DNA from: Thermoleophilaceae bacterium
Lineage (GTDB): Bacteria; Actinomycetota; Thermoleophilia; Solirubrobacterales; Thermoleophilaceae
Assembly: GCA_040901445.1 (NCBI GenBank)
Contig: JBBDYQ010000012.1
Span: 77,234-141,233 of the forward strand
Direction of reading: 5' to 3'
Length of the DNA: 64,000 nt
This document shows, in pieces, positions 18,652 to 27,582 of the stretch. The translations under genes were made by a program, and so were the position numbers. Numbering within the stretch: the first letter of the stretch is position 1; the number at the start of each line of letters is the position of its first letter. The notes beneath the pieces were generated by a model. It did not search any database and was not told where the DNA came from. It saw only the letters and a program-made list of their open reading frames with translations.

Positions 18652-18860
18652 TCGAGCACGACCAGCGTGTCGCCCTCGGACACCGACTGGCCCTCCTCGC
18701 ACTTGATCTCGGAGACCTTGCCGTCGTCCTCGGCCTCGACCGGCATCTCCATCTTCATCGACTCGAGGATGACGAGCGTGTCGCCCTCCTCGACCTCCTG
18801 GCCGACCTGGCACTCGATCTTCCACACGGTGCCGGTGATGTGCGCGTCGACGTCGGGCAA
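18648..18860 (-). CDS. Stand-alone biotin carboxyl carrier protein
   Basis: A 70-residue protein made of one biotinyl domain. The start is a TTG at 18860 with AGGAGG seven bases before it. The biotin-acceptor lysine is K36 in ILESMKMEMPVEAEDDG. Flanking turns QVGQEVEEGDTLVILE and EEGQSVSEGDTLVVLE form the two symmetric halves of the fold. It would carry CO2 between a biotin carboxylase and a carboxyltransferase; neither is adjacent, though a carboxyltransferase lies at 36173-37756 and biotin synthesis genes lie at the start of the window. Confidence 0.9.
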   Translation of the reverse strand: MPDVDAHITGTVWKIECQVGQEVEEGDTLVILESMKMEMPVEAEDDGKVSEIKCEEGQSVSEGDTLVVLE

Positions 18861-18908
18861 GGCGGGTCCTCCTGTGCGCTGGACAACGATGCGGCACGAT
18901 ACCCGCCC

Positions 18909-19583
18909 GTGCCATCGGATCCGGCCATCGCGGTGATCGTGACCGCGTACAACGAGGGGGACCGCCTGCCCGCCACGCTGGCCGCGCTGGCCGGCGCCTT
19001 CCCGGGCGCGCGCGTGATCGTGGCCGACGACGCCTCCGAGGACGACACGGCCGAGGCCGCTCGCGCCGGCGGGGCGGAGCACGTACGGGCGCAACGGCGG
19101 CTGGGCAAGGGGGGCGTGGCCTCGCTCGCGGCGCAGCGCCTGCACCCGGACGAGACGCTCGTGCTCTGCGACGGCGACCTCGGCGACAGCGCGGGGCAGC
19201 TCCCCGCGCTGGTCGCCGCGCTCGACGGCGAGGGCGACCTGGCCGTGGCGAGCTTCGCCACGCGCGTGGGCGGCGGCTTCGGCGTGGCGCTGGGCTTCGC
19301 CGGCTGGGCCATCCGGCGCCTCACCGGGCTCGAGCCCGCCGCGCCCATCTCCGGCCAGCGCGCGCTCAAGCCCGAGGTGGTGGCCGCTGTGGCGCCGTTC
19401 GCGCCGGGCTTCGGCATGGAGATCGGCATGACGGTGGATGCCCACCGGGCGGGCTTCCGCCTGGTTGAGGTGCGGCTCGAGCTGGCCCACCGCGCCGGCG
19501 GGCGCACGGCGGCGGGCTTCCTCCACCGCGCGCGGCAGCTGCGCGACTTCGCGCGCGTATACGTTTCGCGGCGGCGCGCATGA
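18909..19583 (+). CDS. Family 2 glycosyltransferase
   Basis: A 224-residue GT-A fold protein from GTG 18909. The nucleotide-sugar site is [20 protein letters not shown], with [16 protein letters not shown] and the metal-binding LCDGDLGDS (a DxD). It is short and has no membrane helices. Its end overlaps glpK by 4 nt. The combination with glycerol kinase and an acyltransferase hints at a glycolipid or polyprenyl-linked substrate, but this is inference. It is divergent from the biotin carrier gene. Confidence 0.8.
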   Translation: MPSDPAIAVIVTAYNEGDRLPATLAALAGAFPGARVIVADDASEDDTAEAARAGGAEHVRAQRRLGKGGVASLAAQRLHPDETLVLCDGDLGDSAGQLPALVAALDGEGDLAVASFATRVGGGFGVALGFAGWAIRRLTGLEPAAPISGQRALKPEVVAAVAPFAPGFGMEIGMTVDAHRAGFRLVEVRLELAHRAGGRTAAGFLHRARQLRDFARVYVSRRRA

Positions 19584-21052
19584 TCCTCGCCATCGACCAG
19601 GGCACCACGGGCACCACCTGCATCGTCTTCGACGAGCAGGGGCGGCCGGCGGGGCGCGGCTACCGCGAGTTCGAGCAGCACTTCCCGCGGCCGGGCTGGG
19701 TCGAGCACGACGCGGACGAGATCTGGGAGGTCACGCGCGCCGTCGCGCGCGAGGCGCTGGACGACGCCGGCATCGACGGCCCGGGCCTGAAGGGCATCGG
19801 GATCACCAACCAGCGCGAGACCGTCGTGGCCTGGGACGGCCGCAGCGGCAAGCCGCTCCACCGTGCCCTGGTCTGGCAGGACCGGCGCACCGCGGCCCGC
19901 TGCGATGAGCTGCGCGCGGCCGGTCACGAGCCCCTCTTCCGCGACCGCACGGGGCTGGGGCTCGACCCCTACTTCTCCGGCACGAAGATCGAGTGGCTGG
20001 CCAAGCACGGAGGCGTGGGGGGCCGCGCGGTGTTCGGCACGATCGACTCGTGGCTGGCCTTCAAGCTCACCGGCCGCCACGTCACCGACTACTCCAACGC
20101 GTCGCGCACCCTGCTGTTCGACATCAAGCGGCTCGCCTGGGACGAGGAGCTGTGCGCGCTGCTGGGCGTTCAGCCGTCTTCCCTGCCCGAGCCGCTGCCC
20201 AGCGCGCACGTGTACGGCGAGACGAGCGAGTTCGGCGGCAGCGTGCCGGTGGCAGGCATCGCGGGGGACCAGCAGGCCGCGCTGTACGGCCAGGCCTGCC
20301 ACGAGCCCGGGCTGGGCAAGAACACCTACGGCACCGGCAGCTTCGTGCTCCAGAACGCCGGCTCGCGCACGCCGCTGCACGAGCGCGGCCTGCTCACCAC
20401 CGTGGCATGGGGCGTGGGGGGCCGGGTGGACTACGCCCTGGAGGCCAGCGTCTTCGTCACCGGTGCAGCCGTGCAATGGCTGCGCGACGGCCTGGGCATC
20501 ATCCGCGAGGCGGGCGAGACCGAGGGGCTCGCCGCCTCGCTCGACTCCAACGACGGGGTGTACTTCGTGCCGGCGCTCACCGGCCTGGGCTCACCCCACT
20601 GGGACCCCTACGCACGCGGCACCATCGTCGGCCTGACCCGCGGGACGGGGCGTGCGCACCTGGCCCGCGCCGCGCTCGAGGCCATCGCCTACCAGACCTC
20701 GGATGCGGTGCGTGCGATGGAGTCTGCCTCCGGCGTGCCGCTGGAGGAGCTCAAGGCCGACGGGCAGGCCACCGTCAACCGCTGGCTCATGCAGTTCCAG
20801 GCGGATGTGCTGGGCGTGCCCGTGATCGTGCCGGAGGTCGCGGAGACCACCGCCCTCGGCGCCGCCTACCTGGCCGGCGTGGCCACGGGCCTGTGGAGTG
20901 AGGAGGACGTTCGCGGCATGTGGCGCGAAGCCGCCCGCTACGAGCCCGCGATGGCCGAGGACGAGCGCGCGTCGCTGCTGGCGCAGTGGTCCCGGGCGGT
21001 CGATCGCGCCAGGGGCTGGGATACGGGTAACGAAAGTCCGCGCAGCGGGTAG
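19580..21052 (+). CDS. glpK: Glycerol kinase
   Basis: A 490-residue FGGY kinase phosphorylating glycerol at sn-3. The ATP-binding start is [43 protein letters not shown] and [18 protein letters not shown] follow, then [13 protein letters not shown] and the second FGGY signature [19 protein letters not shown]. Length and order match GlpK. It lies between a glycosyltransferase (4-nt overlap) and a PlsC-like acyltransferase (11-nt gap), so glycerol 3-phosphate may feed lipid synthesis. No glycerol facilitator or GlpD is next to it. Confidence 0.95.
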   Translation: MILAIDQGTTGTTCIVFDEQGRPAGRGYREFEQHFPRPGWVEHDADEIWEVTRAVAREALDDAGIDGPGLKGIGITNQRETVVAWDGRSGKPLHRALVWQDRRTAARCDELRAAGHEPLFRDRTGLGLDPYFSGTKIEWLAKHGGVGGRAVFGTIDSWLAFKLTGRHVTDYSNASRTLLFDIKRLAWDEELCALLGVQPSSLPEPLPSAHVYGETSEFGGSVPVAGIAGDQQAALYGQACHEPGLGKNTYGTGSFVLQNAGSRTPLHERGLLTTVAWGVGGRVDYALEASVFVTGAAVQWLRDGLGIIREAGETEGLAASLDSNDGVYFVPALTGLGSPHWDPYARGTIVGLTRGTGRAHLARAALEAIAYQTSDAVRAMESASGVPLEELKADGQATVNRWLMQFQADVLGVPVIVPEVAETTALGAAYLAGVATGLWSEEDVRGMWREAARYEPAMAEDERASLLAQWSRAVDRARGWDTGNESPRSG

Positions 21053-21063
21053 CAAGGAGTCAG

Positions 21064-21852
21064 GTGAAGCCGCAGGTCTACAAGGATCCCCGCCCCGCCG
21101 AGCACTTCACGCACTTCCACGATCGCGTGCGGCGAGGGGCGCCTGACTGGATGTACGAGGTCGTGCGGTTGGTGCTCACCCCGTACCTGCTGATCGTCTA
21201 CCGGGCGCGCTGCATCGACTCGGACAAGGTCCCGCCGTCCGGGCAGGCGATCATCGCTCCCAACCACTTCTCCTTCCTCGACCACTTCTTCACCGCGGTC
21301 TACACGCGCCGGCGCGTGCAGTTCATGGCCAAGTCGCAGCTCTTCAAGGCGCCGCTGCAGTTCGTGTTCAACCACGGCGGCGTGTTCCCCATCCGCCGCG
21401 GCCACCGCGACGAGGAGGGCTTCATCACGGCCCGCACGGTCCTTGCCCGCGGGAACACGGTGGTCATGTACTGCGAGGGCGGGCGTTCGCGCACCGAGCA
21501 GCTGGGCGAGCCCAAGCCCGGCATCGGGAAGCTCGCGCTCGAGACCGGCGCCCCCGTGGTGCCCACCGCCATCGCCGGCACGGCCAAGGTGCGCAACTGG
21601 AGAAAGCTGCAGTTCCCGAAGGTCACCGTCCAGTACGGCGACCCGATCCGCTTCGAGCGCGTGGAGAACCCCACGAAGGAGCAGTCCCAGGCCGCCTCCG
21701 AGCTGATCTTCGAGCGCATCAAGGTCCTGTACGAGGGTCTCGCCGAGGGCGGGCGCGGACGCGCCGTGCGCGCCGCCCGGGCGGCCCGCCGCGCGGCGGG
21801 GGCCGCCGGCCGCTCGGCCGAGGCGGCCGGCCGCAGGCCACTCGCGCGCTAG
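21064..21852 (+). CDS. 1-acyl-glycerol-3-phosphate acyltransferase (PlsC-like)
   Basis: A 262-residue LPLAT-fold enzyme from GTG 21064 with AAGGAGT upstream. The catalytic H-x4-D is H68-D73 in IIAPNHFSFLDHFF. The other acyltransferase motifs are present: GVFPIRRGHRDEEGF, VMYCEGGRSRTEQLGEPKPG and VVPTAIAGTAKV. After residue 235 the tail is only alanine, arginine and glycine. It follows glpK closely, consistent with making phosphatidic acid. Confidence 0.88.
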   Translation: MKPQVYKDPRPAEHFTHFHDRVRRGAPDWMYEVVRLVLTPYLLIVYRARCIDSDKVPPSGQAIIAPNHFSFLDHFFTAVYTRRRVQFMAKSQLFKAPLQFVFNHGGVFPIRRGHRDEEGFITARTVLARGNTVVMYCEGGRSRTEQLGEPKPGIGKLALETGAPVVPTAIAGTAKVRNWRKLQFPKVTVQYGDPIRFERVENPTKEQSQAASELIFERIKVLYEGLAEGGRGRAVRAARAARRAAGAAGRSAEAAGRRPLAR

Positions 21853-21936
21853 TACACGCATCCGCAAGTTCCGGACACGCGTACTGGACGCGTTACGCGC
21901 TGGACACCGTCATGCGCGACCGCTGCGGCGCGGCGC

Positions 21937-21958
21937 CCGCCGGCCCCAGGCCCGGCGG
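21937..21958. terminator. Hairpin in the convergent gap after plsC-like gene
   Basis: CCGCCGG, 8-nt loop, CCGGCGG. The 190-nt gap 21853-22041 also has a second small hairpin (GCCCG...CGGGC near 22017-22034) close to the tetR-type gene end. Nothing else is seen in the gap. Confidence 0.35.
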
Positions 21959-22041
21959 ACGCCGCGGAAAGCCCTCCCTTCCCAGGCAATCGGCGGATTG
22001 CCACGGACAGCATATGCCCGCCCGGGGGACGGGCGCAAGCC

Positions 22042-22620
22042 CTACGCGGTGAGGCCCGACCAGAGCTGCGCCAGCGCGGCCACGAAGCGCTCTTCGTCCA
22101 CCCCGGGGAACGCCGAGCCATACAGCGCCTCGTCCACGCGCCAGTGCACGATGGCGCCGAGGAAGACAGCCGCCACGGCCTCCGCGTCGAGCTCGTCGCC
22201 CCCTTGGCGGCGGATCCATTCCGCGGTCCCGCGGAGCACGAGCGACGCGAGCCGCTCGCGGTAGGCGGCCAGCTCGGGGAAGCGGTCGCCCTCGCGGATC
22301 ACGAGCCGGATCAGGTCGCGGTCGCGGTGCAGCTGCGCGAGTCCCGCGCGCACGAGAAGGAGGAACTCGGCCTCGCTGTCCTCCGCCGGCATCAGCTCGA
22401 CCACCGACTCCATGCCCTCCATCCGCTGCGCGTGGCGTTCGAGGACGGCGCGCAGCACCTCTTCCTTGCTCGGGAAGTGCTTGTAGAGCGAGCCGCGCCG
22501 CGGCGCCAGGCCCGCTGCCTCCTCTATGTCCCCGACGGTGGTGGCCCGGAAGCCGCGCTCCGCGAACAGCCGCAGCGCCTGGACCAGGATGCGCTCCCGC
22601 GTGGGGTGGCGGCTCGTCAT
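22042..22620 (-). CDS. TetR family transcriptional regulator
   Basis: A 192-residue regulator. The N-terminal helix-turn-helix is TRERILVQALRLFAERGFRA, then TTVGDIEEAAGLAPRRGSLY and KHFPSKEEVLRAVLERHAQR. The ligand-binding helices follow. It starts 5 nt after the stop of the metallo-hydrolase gene, so the two form one unit and the regulator may control it. No palindrome was noticed in the 27-nt gap before that unit. Confidence 0.9.
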   Translation of the reverse strand: MTSRHPTRERILVQALRLFAERGFRATTVGDIEEAAGLAPRRGSLYKHFPSKEEVLRAVLERHAQRMEGMESVVELMPAEDSEAEFLLLVRAGLAQLHRDRDLIRLVIREGDRFPELAAYRERLASLVLRGTAEWIRRQGGDELDAEAVAAVFLGAIVHWRVDEALYGSAFPGVDEERFVAALAQLWSGLTA

Positions 22621-22625
22621 GGGGC

Positions 22626-23528
22626 CTACTCGTAGACGCGCTCGAGCGCCTCGAACGCCGGAAGGTCGTGCCCGGGGACGACGACCGTGTCCGGATGCTC
22701 GCGCACGTAGAGCTGCAGCTCGCGCAGCGAGCGGCGCCAGCGGTGCTCGTCCTCCATGCGCGCCGGCGGATGCGACTGCTCGAACGCCCGCAGGGTGTAG
22801 GCGGCGTCACCGCACACGAGCAGGTCGCGCTCGCGCAGCCGCAGCAGCACGGACAGGTGCCCGTGGGTGTGGCCGGGGGTGAAGAGGAGGCGGAGGGTGC
22901 CGTCGCCGAACAGGTCCACGGCGCGGCCGAAGGTGGCGTGGCCGCCGGCGTCGGCGCCCTCGAAGTCGATCGTGCGCCAGTCGAAGGCGTGGTCGAACTG
23001 GCGCTTGACGTAGCCGTGCAGCCGGCCTTGCTCGCCGGCGGCCTCCCATTCGCGGCTGCTGAGCACGAACGTGGACCCTGGGAAGTCCGACACGCCGCTC
23101 GCGTGGTCGAGGTGGAGGTGCGTCATCACGATCGTCTTCACCTCGCCGGGGTCGATCCCCAGTGCTCGCAGCTGCGCCGGGACGGCCTGCGCGGCGGTCA
23201 TCTCGATGTCCCTGAACGCCAGGCTGCCGATCCGGCCGAGGCTCGAGCGCGGCGCCGCGGCCACCGAGGAGTGGAAGCCGGTGTCGATGAGCAGCGGGCC
23301 CGCCCCGGGGTGCTCGACCAGGAACGCCTGCACCGGAATCCGCAGCCACTGCTCGCGCGGCACCCTGAGCCCGAGCGCGTGCAGCTGCCCCAAGCGGCCC
23401 TCCTCGCGGTGCAGCCATGGCTCGGGGCAGGCGCTGGTGGCGGTGAGGAGCGGCGTGACCTGCACGGCGGCCCCGTCGCGGCCGCCCGGGAGGGGTAGCG
23501 CGGCAGGCTGCGGCTCTGCTGCGGTCAT
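22626..23528 (-). CDS. MBL-fold hydrolase, lactonase-like
   Basis: A 300-residue metallo-beta-lactamase-fold protein. The metal site HxHxDH is in TIVMTHLHLDHASGVSDFPG; further ligands are in LLFTPGHTHGHLSVLLRL and LLVCGDAAYTL. The layout, with GPLLIDTGFHSS upstream, resembles the AiiA/AttM N-acyl homoserine lactonase branch, but other esters or lactones are equally possible. It is divergent from an SDR gene (27 nt) and leads into a TetR gene. Confidence 0.85.
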   Translation of the reverse strand: MTAAEPQPAALPLPGGRDGAAVQVTPLLTATSACPEPWLHREEGRLGQLHALGLRVPREQWLRIPVQAFLVEHPGAGPLLIDTGFHSSVAAAPRSSLGRIGSLAFRDIEMTAAQAVPAQLRALGIDPGEVKTIVMTHLHLDHASGVSDFPGSTFVLSSREWEAAGEQGRLHGYVKRQFDHAFDWRTIDFEGADAGGHATFGRAVDLFGDGTLRLLFTPGHTHGHLSVLLRLRERDLLVCGDAAYTLRAFEQSHPPARMEDEHRWRRSLRELQLYVREHPDTVVVPGHDLPAFEALERVYE

Positions 23529-23540
23529 GCGAGCGCACGA

Positions 23541-23546
23541 TAACCT
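23541..23546 (+). promoter_or_regulatory. -10 box of a near-leaderless promoter
   Basis: TAACCT lies 9 nt before ATG 23556 of the SDR gene. The expected transcript start falls at or next to the ATG. Confidence 0.4.
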
Positions 23547-23555
23547 GCCGCGCCC

Positions 23556-24392
23556 ATGCCCTCCGAGATCTTTCGCCCAGGACTGCTCGACGGGCAGGTG
23601 ATGGTGGTCTCCGGCGCGGGCGCGGGTCTGGGCCGGTCGGCCGCCGTGGAGCTCTGCGGGCTCGGCGCCACCGTCATCGGCTGCGGTCGCCGGGCAGAGC
23701 CGCTCGAGGAGACCGCCGCGCTCTGTGAAGGCGGCGCCTACGAGGCCGTGGTCTGCGACATCCGCGAGGAGGACCAGGTGGCCGCGCTCGTGGACGGCGC
23801 GCTCGAACGCCACGGCGCCATCCACACCCTTGTGAACAACGCCGGCGGGCAGTTCATGTCCCCCGCGGAGGACATCACGCCCAAGGGCTTCCGCACCGTG
23901 GTCGGGCTCAACGTGGAGGGCACGTGGCTCATGACCCACGCGGTGGCCACGAAGGCGATGATCCCGGGCGGTGGCGGCAAGATCGTGAACGTCACGCTGT
24001 CGCCCCACCACGGGCTCCCGGGCATGGCGCACTCCTCTGCGGCGCGCGCCGCGGTGGAGAACCTCACGCGCGTGCTCTCGATCGAGTGGGCGCGCTTCGA
24101 CATCCGGCTCACCGCGCTTGCCATCGGCCATTTCGCCACCGACACGCTGATGACGAAGTACCCCAAGGCCGTGGTCGAGGGCGTGTCGAGGACGGTGCCG
24201 CTGCAGCGCCTGGGCCGCCCGGAGGAGGCGGCCTGGCTGATCGCCTATCTCGCCTCGCCGGCGGGCGACTACTTCTCCGGCTCGGTCCTCACCATCGACG
24301 GGGCGCGCGACAACTGGTTCGGCCCCTGGCCGCCGCTCGGGCTCACCGACGAGGGCGGCAAGCCGCTGGCGGAGGAGCGCAAGCCCCGCTAA
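23556..24392 (+). CDS. SDR protein related to 2,4-dienoyl-CoA reductases, Tyr-less active site
   Basis: A 278-residue short-chain dehydrogenase fold. The cofactor motif is VMVVSGAGAGLGRSAAVEL and the NNAG motif is LVNNAGGQF. In the active-site helix (GMAHSSAARAAVENLTRVLS) the usual Tyr is Ser160 and the Lys is Arg164, with His159 five places before it. Peroxisomal-type 2,4-dienoyl-CoA reductases also lack this Tyr and carry a His there, so that branch is the best match; the Arg is a further change. It may reduce unsaturated acyl-CoA or have lost classical activity. Its end overlaps the convergent kinase gene by 4 nt. Confidence 0.8.
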   Translation: MPSEIFRPGLLDGQVMVVSGAGAGLGRSAAVELCGLGATVIGCGRRAEPLEETAALCEGGAYEAVVCDIREEDQVAALVDGALERHGAIHTLVNNAGGQFMSPAEDITPKGFRTVVGLNVEGTWLMTHAVATKAMIPGGGGKIVNVTLSPHHGLPGMAHSSAARAAVENLTRVLSIEWARFDIRLTALAIGHFATDTLMTKYPKAVVEGVSRTVPLQRLGRPEEAAWLIAYLASPAGDYFSGSVLTIDGARDNWFGPWPPLGLTDEGGKPLAEERKPR

Positions 24393-26044
24393 CCGGCGGC
24401 CCGCTCGGCGGGTGGCCCCGCCACCACGGCCCGGAGCGTGGTGCCGTGCCCGGGGGAGGACTCGATCTCCAGCCGCCCGCCGGCCAGCGCCAGGCGTTCG
24501 CGCATGCCCAGCAGGCCGAAGCCGCTGGTGCCGGCGACCGGGTCGAACCCGGTCCCGTCGTCGGCGATCTCGATGGCGATGGCGGCGTCGCCCTCGGTCA
24601 CCAGCACACGCACGTGCGCCGCGCGCGCGTGCTTGGCCGCGTTGGTCAGGCCCTCCTGCACCACGCGGTAGATGGTGCTCTCGATCTCGGGCCTGTGGCG
24701 CCCGCTGAGCTCGACCGACGCCTCCACCGCCATTCCGGTGGCCTCGGCCACGCGCGTGGCGAGCGCCTCGATGGCCGGCCCGGTGCCCAGCTCGTCGAGC
24801 GCGGCCGGCCGGAGGTCGTTGATGATCGCCCTCAGCCCGTCGATCTCCGAGCCGAGCAGGTCGATGGCCTGGCGCGCGGCGGATTCGGCGTCGCCGGCAC
24901 GGAGCGCTGTGGAGAGGAGCAGCTGGAGCGCGCCCAGCGCCTGGAGCGTCTGGTCGTGGAGCTCGCGGGCCCAGCGCCGGCGTTCGTGCTCCTGCACCTC
25001 GATCGAGTGGCGCAGCAGCTCGCGCTCCACGGACCGGGCGGTGGCGATCGCGGTGGCCGCCGCGGCGGCGAAGCCCTCGAGCAGCGCCAGGTCCTCCGTG
25101 TCGAACTCGGGGCCGCGCTTGGTGCGGTCGATCGCGCAGAGCACGCCGTACGCGTGTCCGCGGAAGGCCAGCGGCACGAGGACCGCGGAGCGCGCCGACA
25201 CCTCCAGCGGCTCGAACGAGCCGCGCAGCCGCGCCGACACGTCGGCCACCCGCTCGGAGCGGCGCGAGCGCAGCACCTGACCGGGAAGCGAGTCCAGCGG
25301 CATCCGCGCGCCCTCGGCGTCGCGGTCGGCGCCGGCGACGGCCGCCACGCGCAGCTCGCCTCCGTCCTCCAGCAGCACGCCGAACGTGCGCGCCTCCACC
25401 AGCGCCCGCCCGCGCTTGGCCACGAGCTCCAGCACGCGCTCGAGCTCGATCTCCCCGGCCAGCGAGCCCGAGATGGCCGTCGTGGCCTCGAAACCGCGCA
25501 CGGCACGCTCGAGCTCGGCCCGCCGTCCCTCCGCGCGCGTGTAGAGCTGCGCGTTCTCGATCGCCACCGCGGCCCACTCCGCGAGCACCACCACCGCCTG
25601 CTCGTCCGCCTCGTCGAAGGCCCCGCCACCCGCCTTCTCGGACAGGTAGAGGTTCCCGAACGCCTGGCCGCGCACGATGATCGGCACGCCGAGGAAGCCC
25701 GCCATCGGCGGGTGCCCGGGGGGGAAGCCGAACGAGCTGGGGTGGGAGCCCACGTCGTCCAGGCGCAGCGGGCGCGGGTCGCGGATGAGCACGCCGAGCA
25801 CCCCTCGGCCGTGAGGAGGCTCGCCGATGCGCGCCCGCGTGCGCTCGTCCAGGCCCACGGTGTGGAAGCGCTCGAGCCCCTCGCGCTCCTCGTCGAGGAT
25901 GCCGAGGGCGGCGTAGCGCGCCTTGGTGAGCTCGCGCGCGGTGTGCAGCACCCTGCGGAGGACGACCTCGATGTCGAGGTCCGACGTCAGCGCGCGGCCA
26001 ACGTCGATCAGCCGCCGCAGTGTGTGCTCGTCGAGGGTCCGCAC
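24389..26044 (-). CDS. GAF-domain sensor histidine kinase (NarL/DegS type)
   Basis: A 551-residue cytoplasmic kinase from GTG 26044. Two GAF domains are visible (about residues 15-160, with LGVLIRDPRPLRLDDVGSHP, and about 185-330, with VLVPLAFRGHAYGVLCAID). The dimerisation and phosphoacceptor helix is HEHRR-type: ERRRWARELHDQTLQALGAL, with the His in ELHDQ. The ATPase part has VVQEGLTNAAKHARA and DDGTGFDPVAGTSGFGLLGM. No response regulator is adjacent, so it is an orphan here. A TAACTT box lies 9 nt before the GTG. Confidence 0.92.
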   Translation of the reverse strand: MRTLDEHTLRRLIDVGRALTSDLDIEVVLRRVLHTARELTKARYAALGILDEEREGLERFHTVGLDERTRARIGEPPHGRGVLGVLIRDPRPLRLDDVGSHPSSFGFPPGHPPMAGFLGVPIIVRGQAFGNLYLSEKAGGGAFDEADEQAVVVLAEWAAVAIENAQLYTRAEGRRAELERAVRGFEATTAISGSLAGEIELERVLELVAKRGRALVEARTFGVLLEDGGELRVAAVAGADRDAEGARMPLDSLPGQVLRSRRSERVADVSARLRGSFEPLEVSARSAVLVPLAFRGHAYGVLCAIDRTKRGPEFDTEDLALLEGFAAAAATAIATARSVERELLRHSIEVQEHERRRWARELHDQTLQALGALQLLLSTALRAGDAESAARQAIDLLGSEIDGLRAIINDLRPAALDELGTGPAIEALATRVAEATGMAVEASVELSGRHRPEIESTIYRVVQEGLTNAAKHARAAHVRVLVTEGDAAIAIEIADDGTGFDPVAGTSGFGLLGMRERLALAGGRLEIESSPGHGTTLRAVVAGPPAERAAG

Positions 26045-26053
26045 GCGCCGGCA

Positions 26054-26059
26054 AAGTTA
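26054..26059 (-). promoter_or_regulatory. -10 box of the histidine kinase, near-leaderless
   Basis: Read on the minus strand this is TAACTT, 9 nt before GTG 26044, so the mRNA is expected to begin at the start codon. Confidence 0.4.
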
Positions 26060-26112
26060 GCGGCGGGAGCAGGCGGCAAATGCAAGATTGCGCCCGCTCC
26101 CGCCGCCTGTGC

Positions 26113-26940
26113 TCAGCTCGTCATGCCGGTGAACTGGCCACCCGTGACGTTGAGCACCTGGCCGCTCACGTAGTTCGACCACGGGGAGCAGAGGAAGAAC
26201 ACGCCGCCGGCGGCCTCCTCGGGAGTGGCGGGACGGCCGAGCGGGATCAGCATCGACGCCATCTGGCGCATCTGCTCGGGGATGCCGAGCTTGATCTCCT
26301 GGCCGTCCTTGTCGAACGTGCCCGCCTCCTCCTTGGCGGCGGTGAGGCGGGTCTCGACGAAGCCGAAGGCCACCGCGTTCACGTTGATCTTGAACTGGCC
26401 CCACTCCTTCGCGAGCGTCTTGGTGAGGCCCACCACGCCGGACTTGCCGGACGAGTAGTTGGCCTGCCCCGCGTTGCCCATCGTGCCGGAGATGGAGGAG
26501 ATGTTCACGACCTTGCGGAACACCTCGCGGCCCTCCTCGCGCTCCTTCTTGGCGGGCTCGCGCAGGTGCGGCGCGGCCGCGCGCAGCACCCGGAAGGGCA
26601 CGACGTTGTGGATGTCGATCATCGCCTGGAACTGCTCGTCCGACATCTTGTGGATCGGGCCGTCCCAGGTGTAGCCCGCGTTGTTCACCACGATGTCGAT
26701 CCGGCCGAAGGCATCGACGGCCGTCTGCACGAGCTGGTCGCAGATTCCCTCCTTCGTGAGGTCGCCCGCAAACGCCGTGGTCTCGCCGGAGATCTCGCCC
26801 GACGCCTCCTCCGCGACGTCGCCGTCGAGGTCGTTGATGAGGACCTTCGCGCCCTGCTCGGCCAGCAGCTCCGCGGTGGCACGGCCGATGCCGCGGGCCG
26901 AGCCCGTGACGATCGCCGCCTTTCCATCGAGTACGCCCAT
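26113..26940 (-). CDS. FabG-like 3-oxoacyl-ACP/acyl-CoA reductase (SDR)
   Basis: A 275-residue classical SDR from ATG 26940, with AGGAG seven bases upstream. The frame is open further up but without homology. Seen: GKAAIVTGSARGIGRATAEL (cofactor), NNAGYTW, the catalytic Ser in NISSISGTMG and the intact Y-x3-K in NYSSGKSGVVGLTKTLAKEW. Compared with housekeeping FabG it has an insert (residues about 125-140, with KKEREEGREVF) and a longer C-terminal loop. A role in fatty acid or beta-oxidation steps is likely. A TGAC-N6-GTCA palindrome lies 46 nt upstream. Confidence 0.88.
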   Translation of the reverse strand: MGVLDGKAAIVTGSARGIGRATAELLAEQGAKVLINDLDGDVAEEASGEISGETTAFAGDLTKEGICDQLVQTAVDAFGRIDIVVNNAGYTWDGPIHKMSDEQFQAMIDIHNVVPFRVLRAAAPHLREPAKKEREEGREVFRKVVNISSISGTMGNAGQANYSSGKSGVVGLTKTLAKEWGQFKINVNAVAFGFVETRLTAAKEEAGTFDKDGQEIKLGIPEQMRQMASMLIPLGRPATPEEAAGGVFFLCSPWSNYVSGQVLNVTGGQFTGMTS

Positions 26941-26985
26941 GTCGCTCCTGTTCGTGAATCTGGTTCGACGGTGCGGGCGGCATTC

Positions 26986-26999
26986 TGACGCTCGCGTCA
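26986..26999. promoter_or_regulatory. TGAC-N6-GTCA palindrome upstream of the fabG-like gene
   Basis: TGACGC TC GCGTCA, a perfect 6-bp inverted repeat. The 14-bp format TGAC-N6-GTCA also occurs at 44042-44055 in front of a nitrilase-TetR operon. A TetR-type operator is likely; the cognate regulator is unknown. Confidence 0.45.
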
Positions 27000-27045
27000 T
27001 GTTCATGCCGCTTCCTGTGGGGGAGAAGTAGGGCAGCGCGTCGGG

Positions 27046-27504
27046 TCAGCGGCCCAGCGTGCGTGCGAACTCGCGCGCCCGCCCGGGCAGCCGGCCCACC
27101 AGCTCACGCACTTCCGCGAGCCCGGCTCGCAGCTCTGCGTCGCCCACCTCGACCGGCATCATCGAGTCCTGGAGCTCGGCGAGCACCCTGTCGGCCTCGC
27201 CGGCCGCCTCCATCGCCCCCTCGAGAAAGCCCTTCACCCCGGTGGAGGGCAGCCCCGCGGCCGCCGTCTCGAAGCCGCGGGTCTCGAGGCCGTGGCGCTG
27301 GGCGAACCCGGCGTGTGTGCGCTTCGCCCGGCCGTAGGCCGCCTGCGCGGGCCGGAAGAGCTGCTCCTCGAGGTTGTCGGCGCTGTGCTCGTCGAGCTGC
27401 TCGTAGGCCGCGCCGAGGGCCGCGAGCGCCAGGCCGATCCGATCGGCGGCTTCTCCGATCGTCTCGAGCAGGTCCTGTCGCGCTTCCGCGGAGACGTAGG
27501 CCAT
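27046..27504 (-). CDS. Conserved helical protein of unknown function
   Basis: A 152-residue protein from ATG 27504; TAGCCT lies 7 nt before this ATG, which supports the start. It is almost entirely alpha-helical by composition (AEARQDLLETIGEAADRIGL, LEEQLFRPAQAAYGRAKRTH) with no membrane segment or signal. I do not recognise a family. It lies 79 nt downstream of the acyl-CoA dehydrogenase operon with its own promoter box. Confidence 0.6.
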   Translation of the reverse strand: MAYVSAEARQDLLETIGEAADRIGLALAALGAAYEQLDEHSADNLEEQLFRPAQAAYGRAKRTHAGFAQRHGLETRGFETAAAGLPSTGVKGFLEGAMEAAGEADRVLAELQDSMMPVEVGDAELRAGLAEVRELVGRLPGRAREFARTLGR

Positions 27505-27511
27505 GGCCGCC

Positions 27512-27517
27512 AGGCTA
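27512..27517 (-). promoter_or_regulatory. -10 box of a leaderless promoter
   Basis: TAGCCT on the minus strand, 7 nt before ATG 27504. Confidence 0.4.
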
Positions 27518-27582
27518 GTCGAAGCGTGCTGGATCATGGTCGTCCCGCGACCACAGGGCAGGACACTTCAGCCAGGTCGCCG

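Noticed and set aside
21849-22121. Minus-strand open frame in the gap after the plsC-like gene
   Set aside because: Arg/Ala/Gly-rich translation without homology or ribosome site; it overlaps the real TetR gene in another frame.
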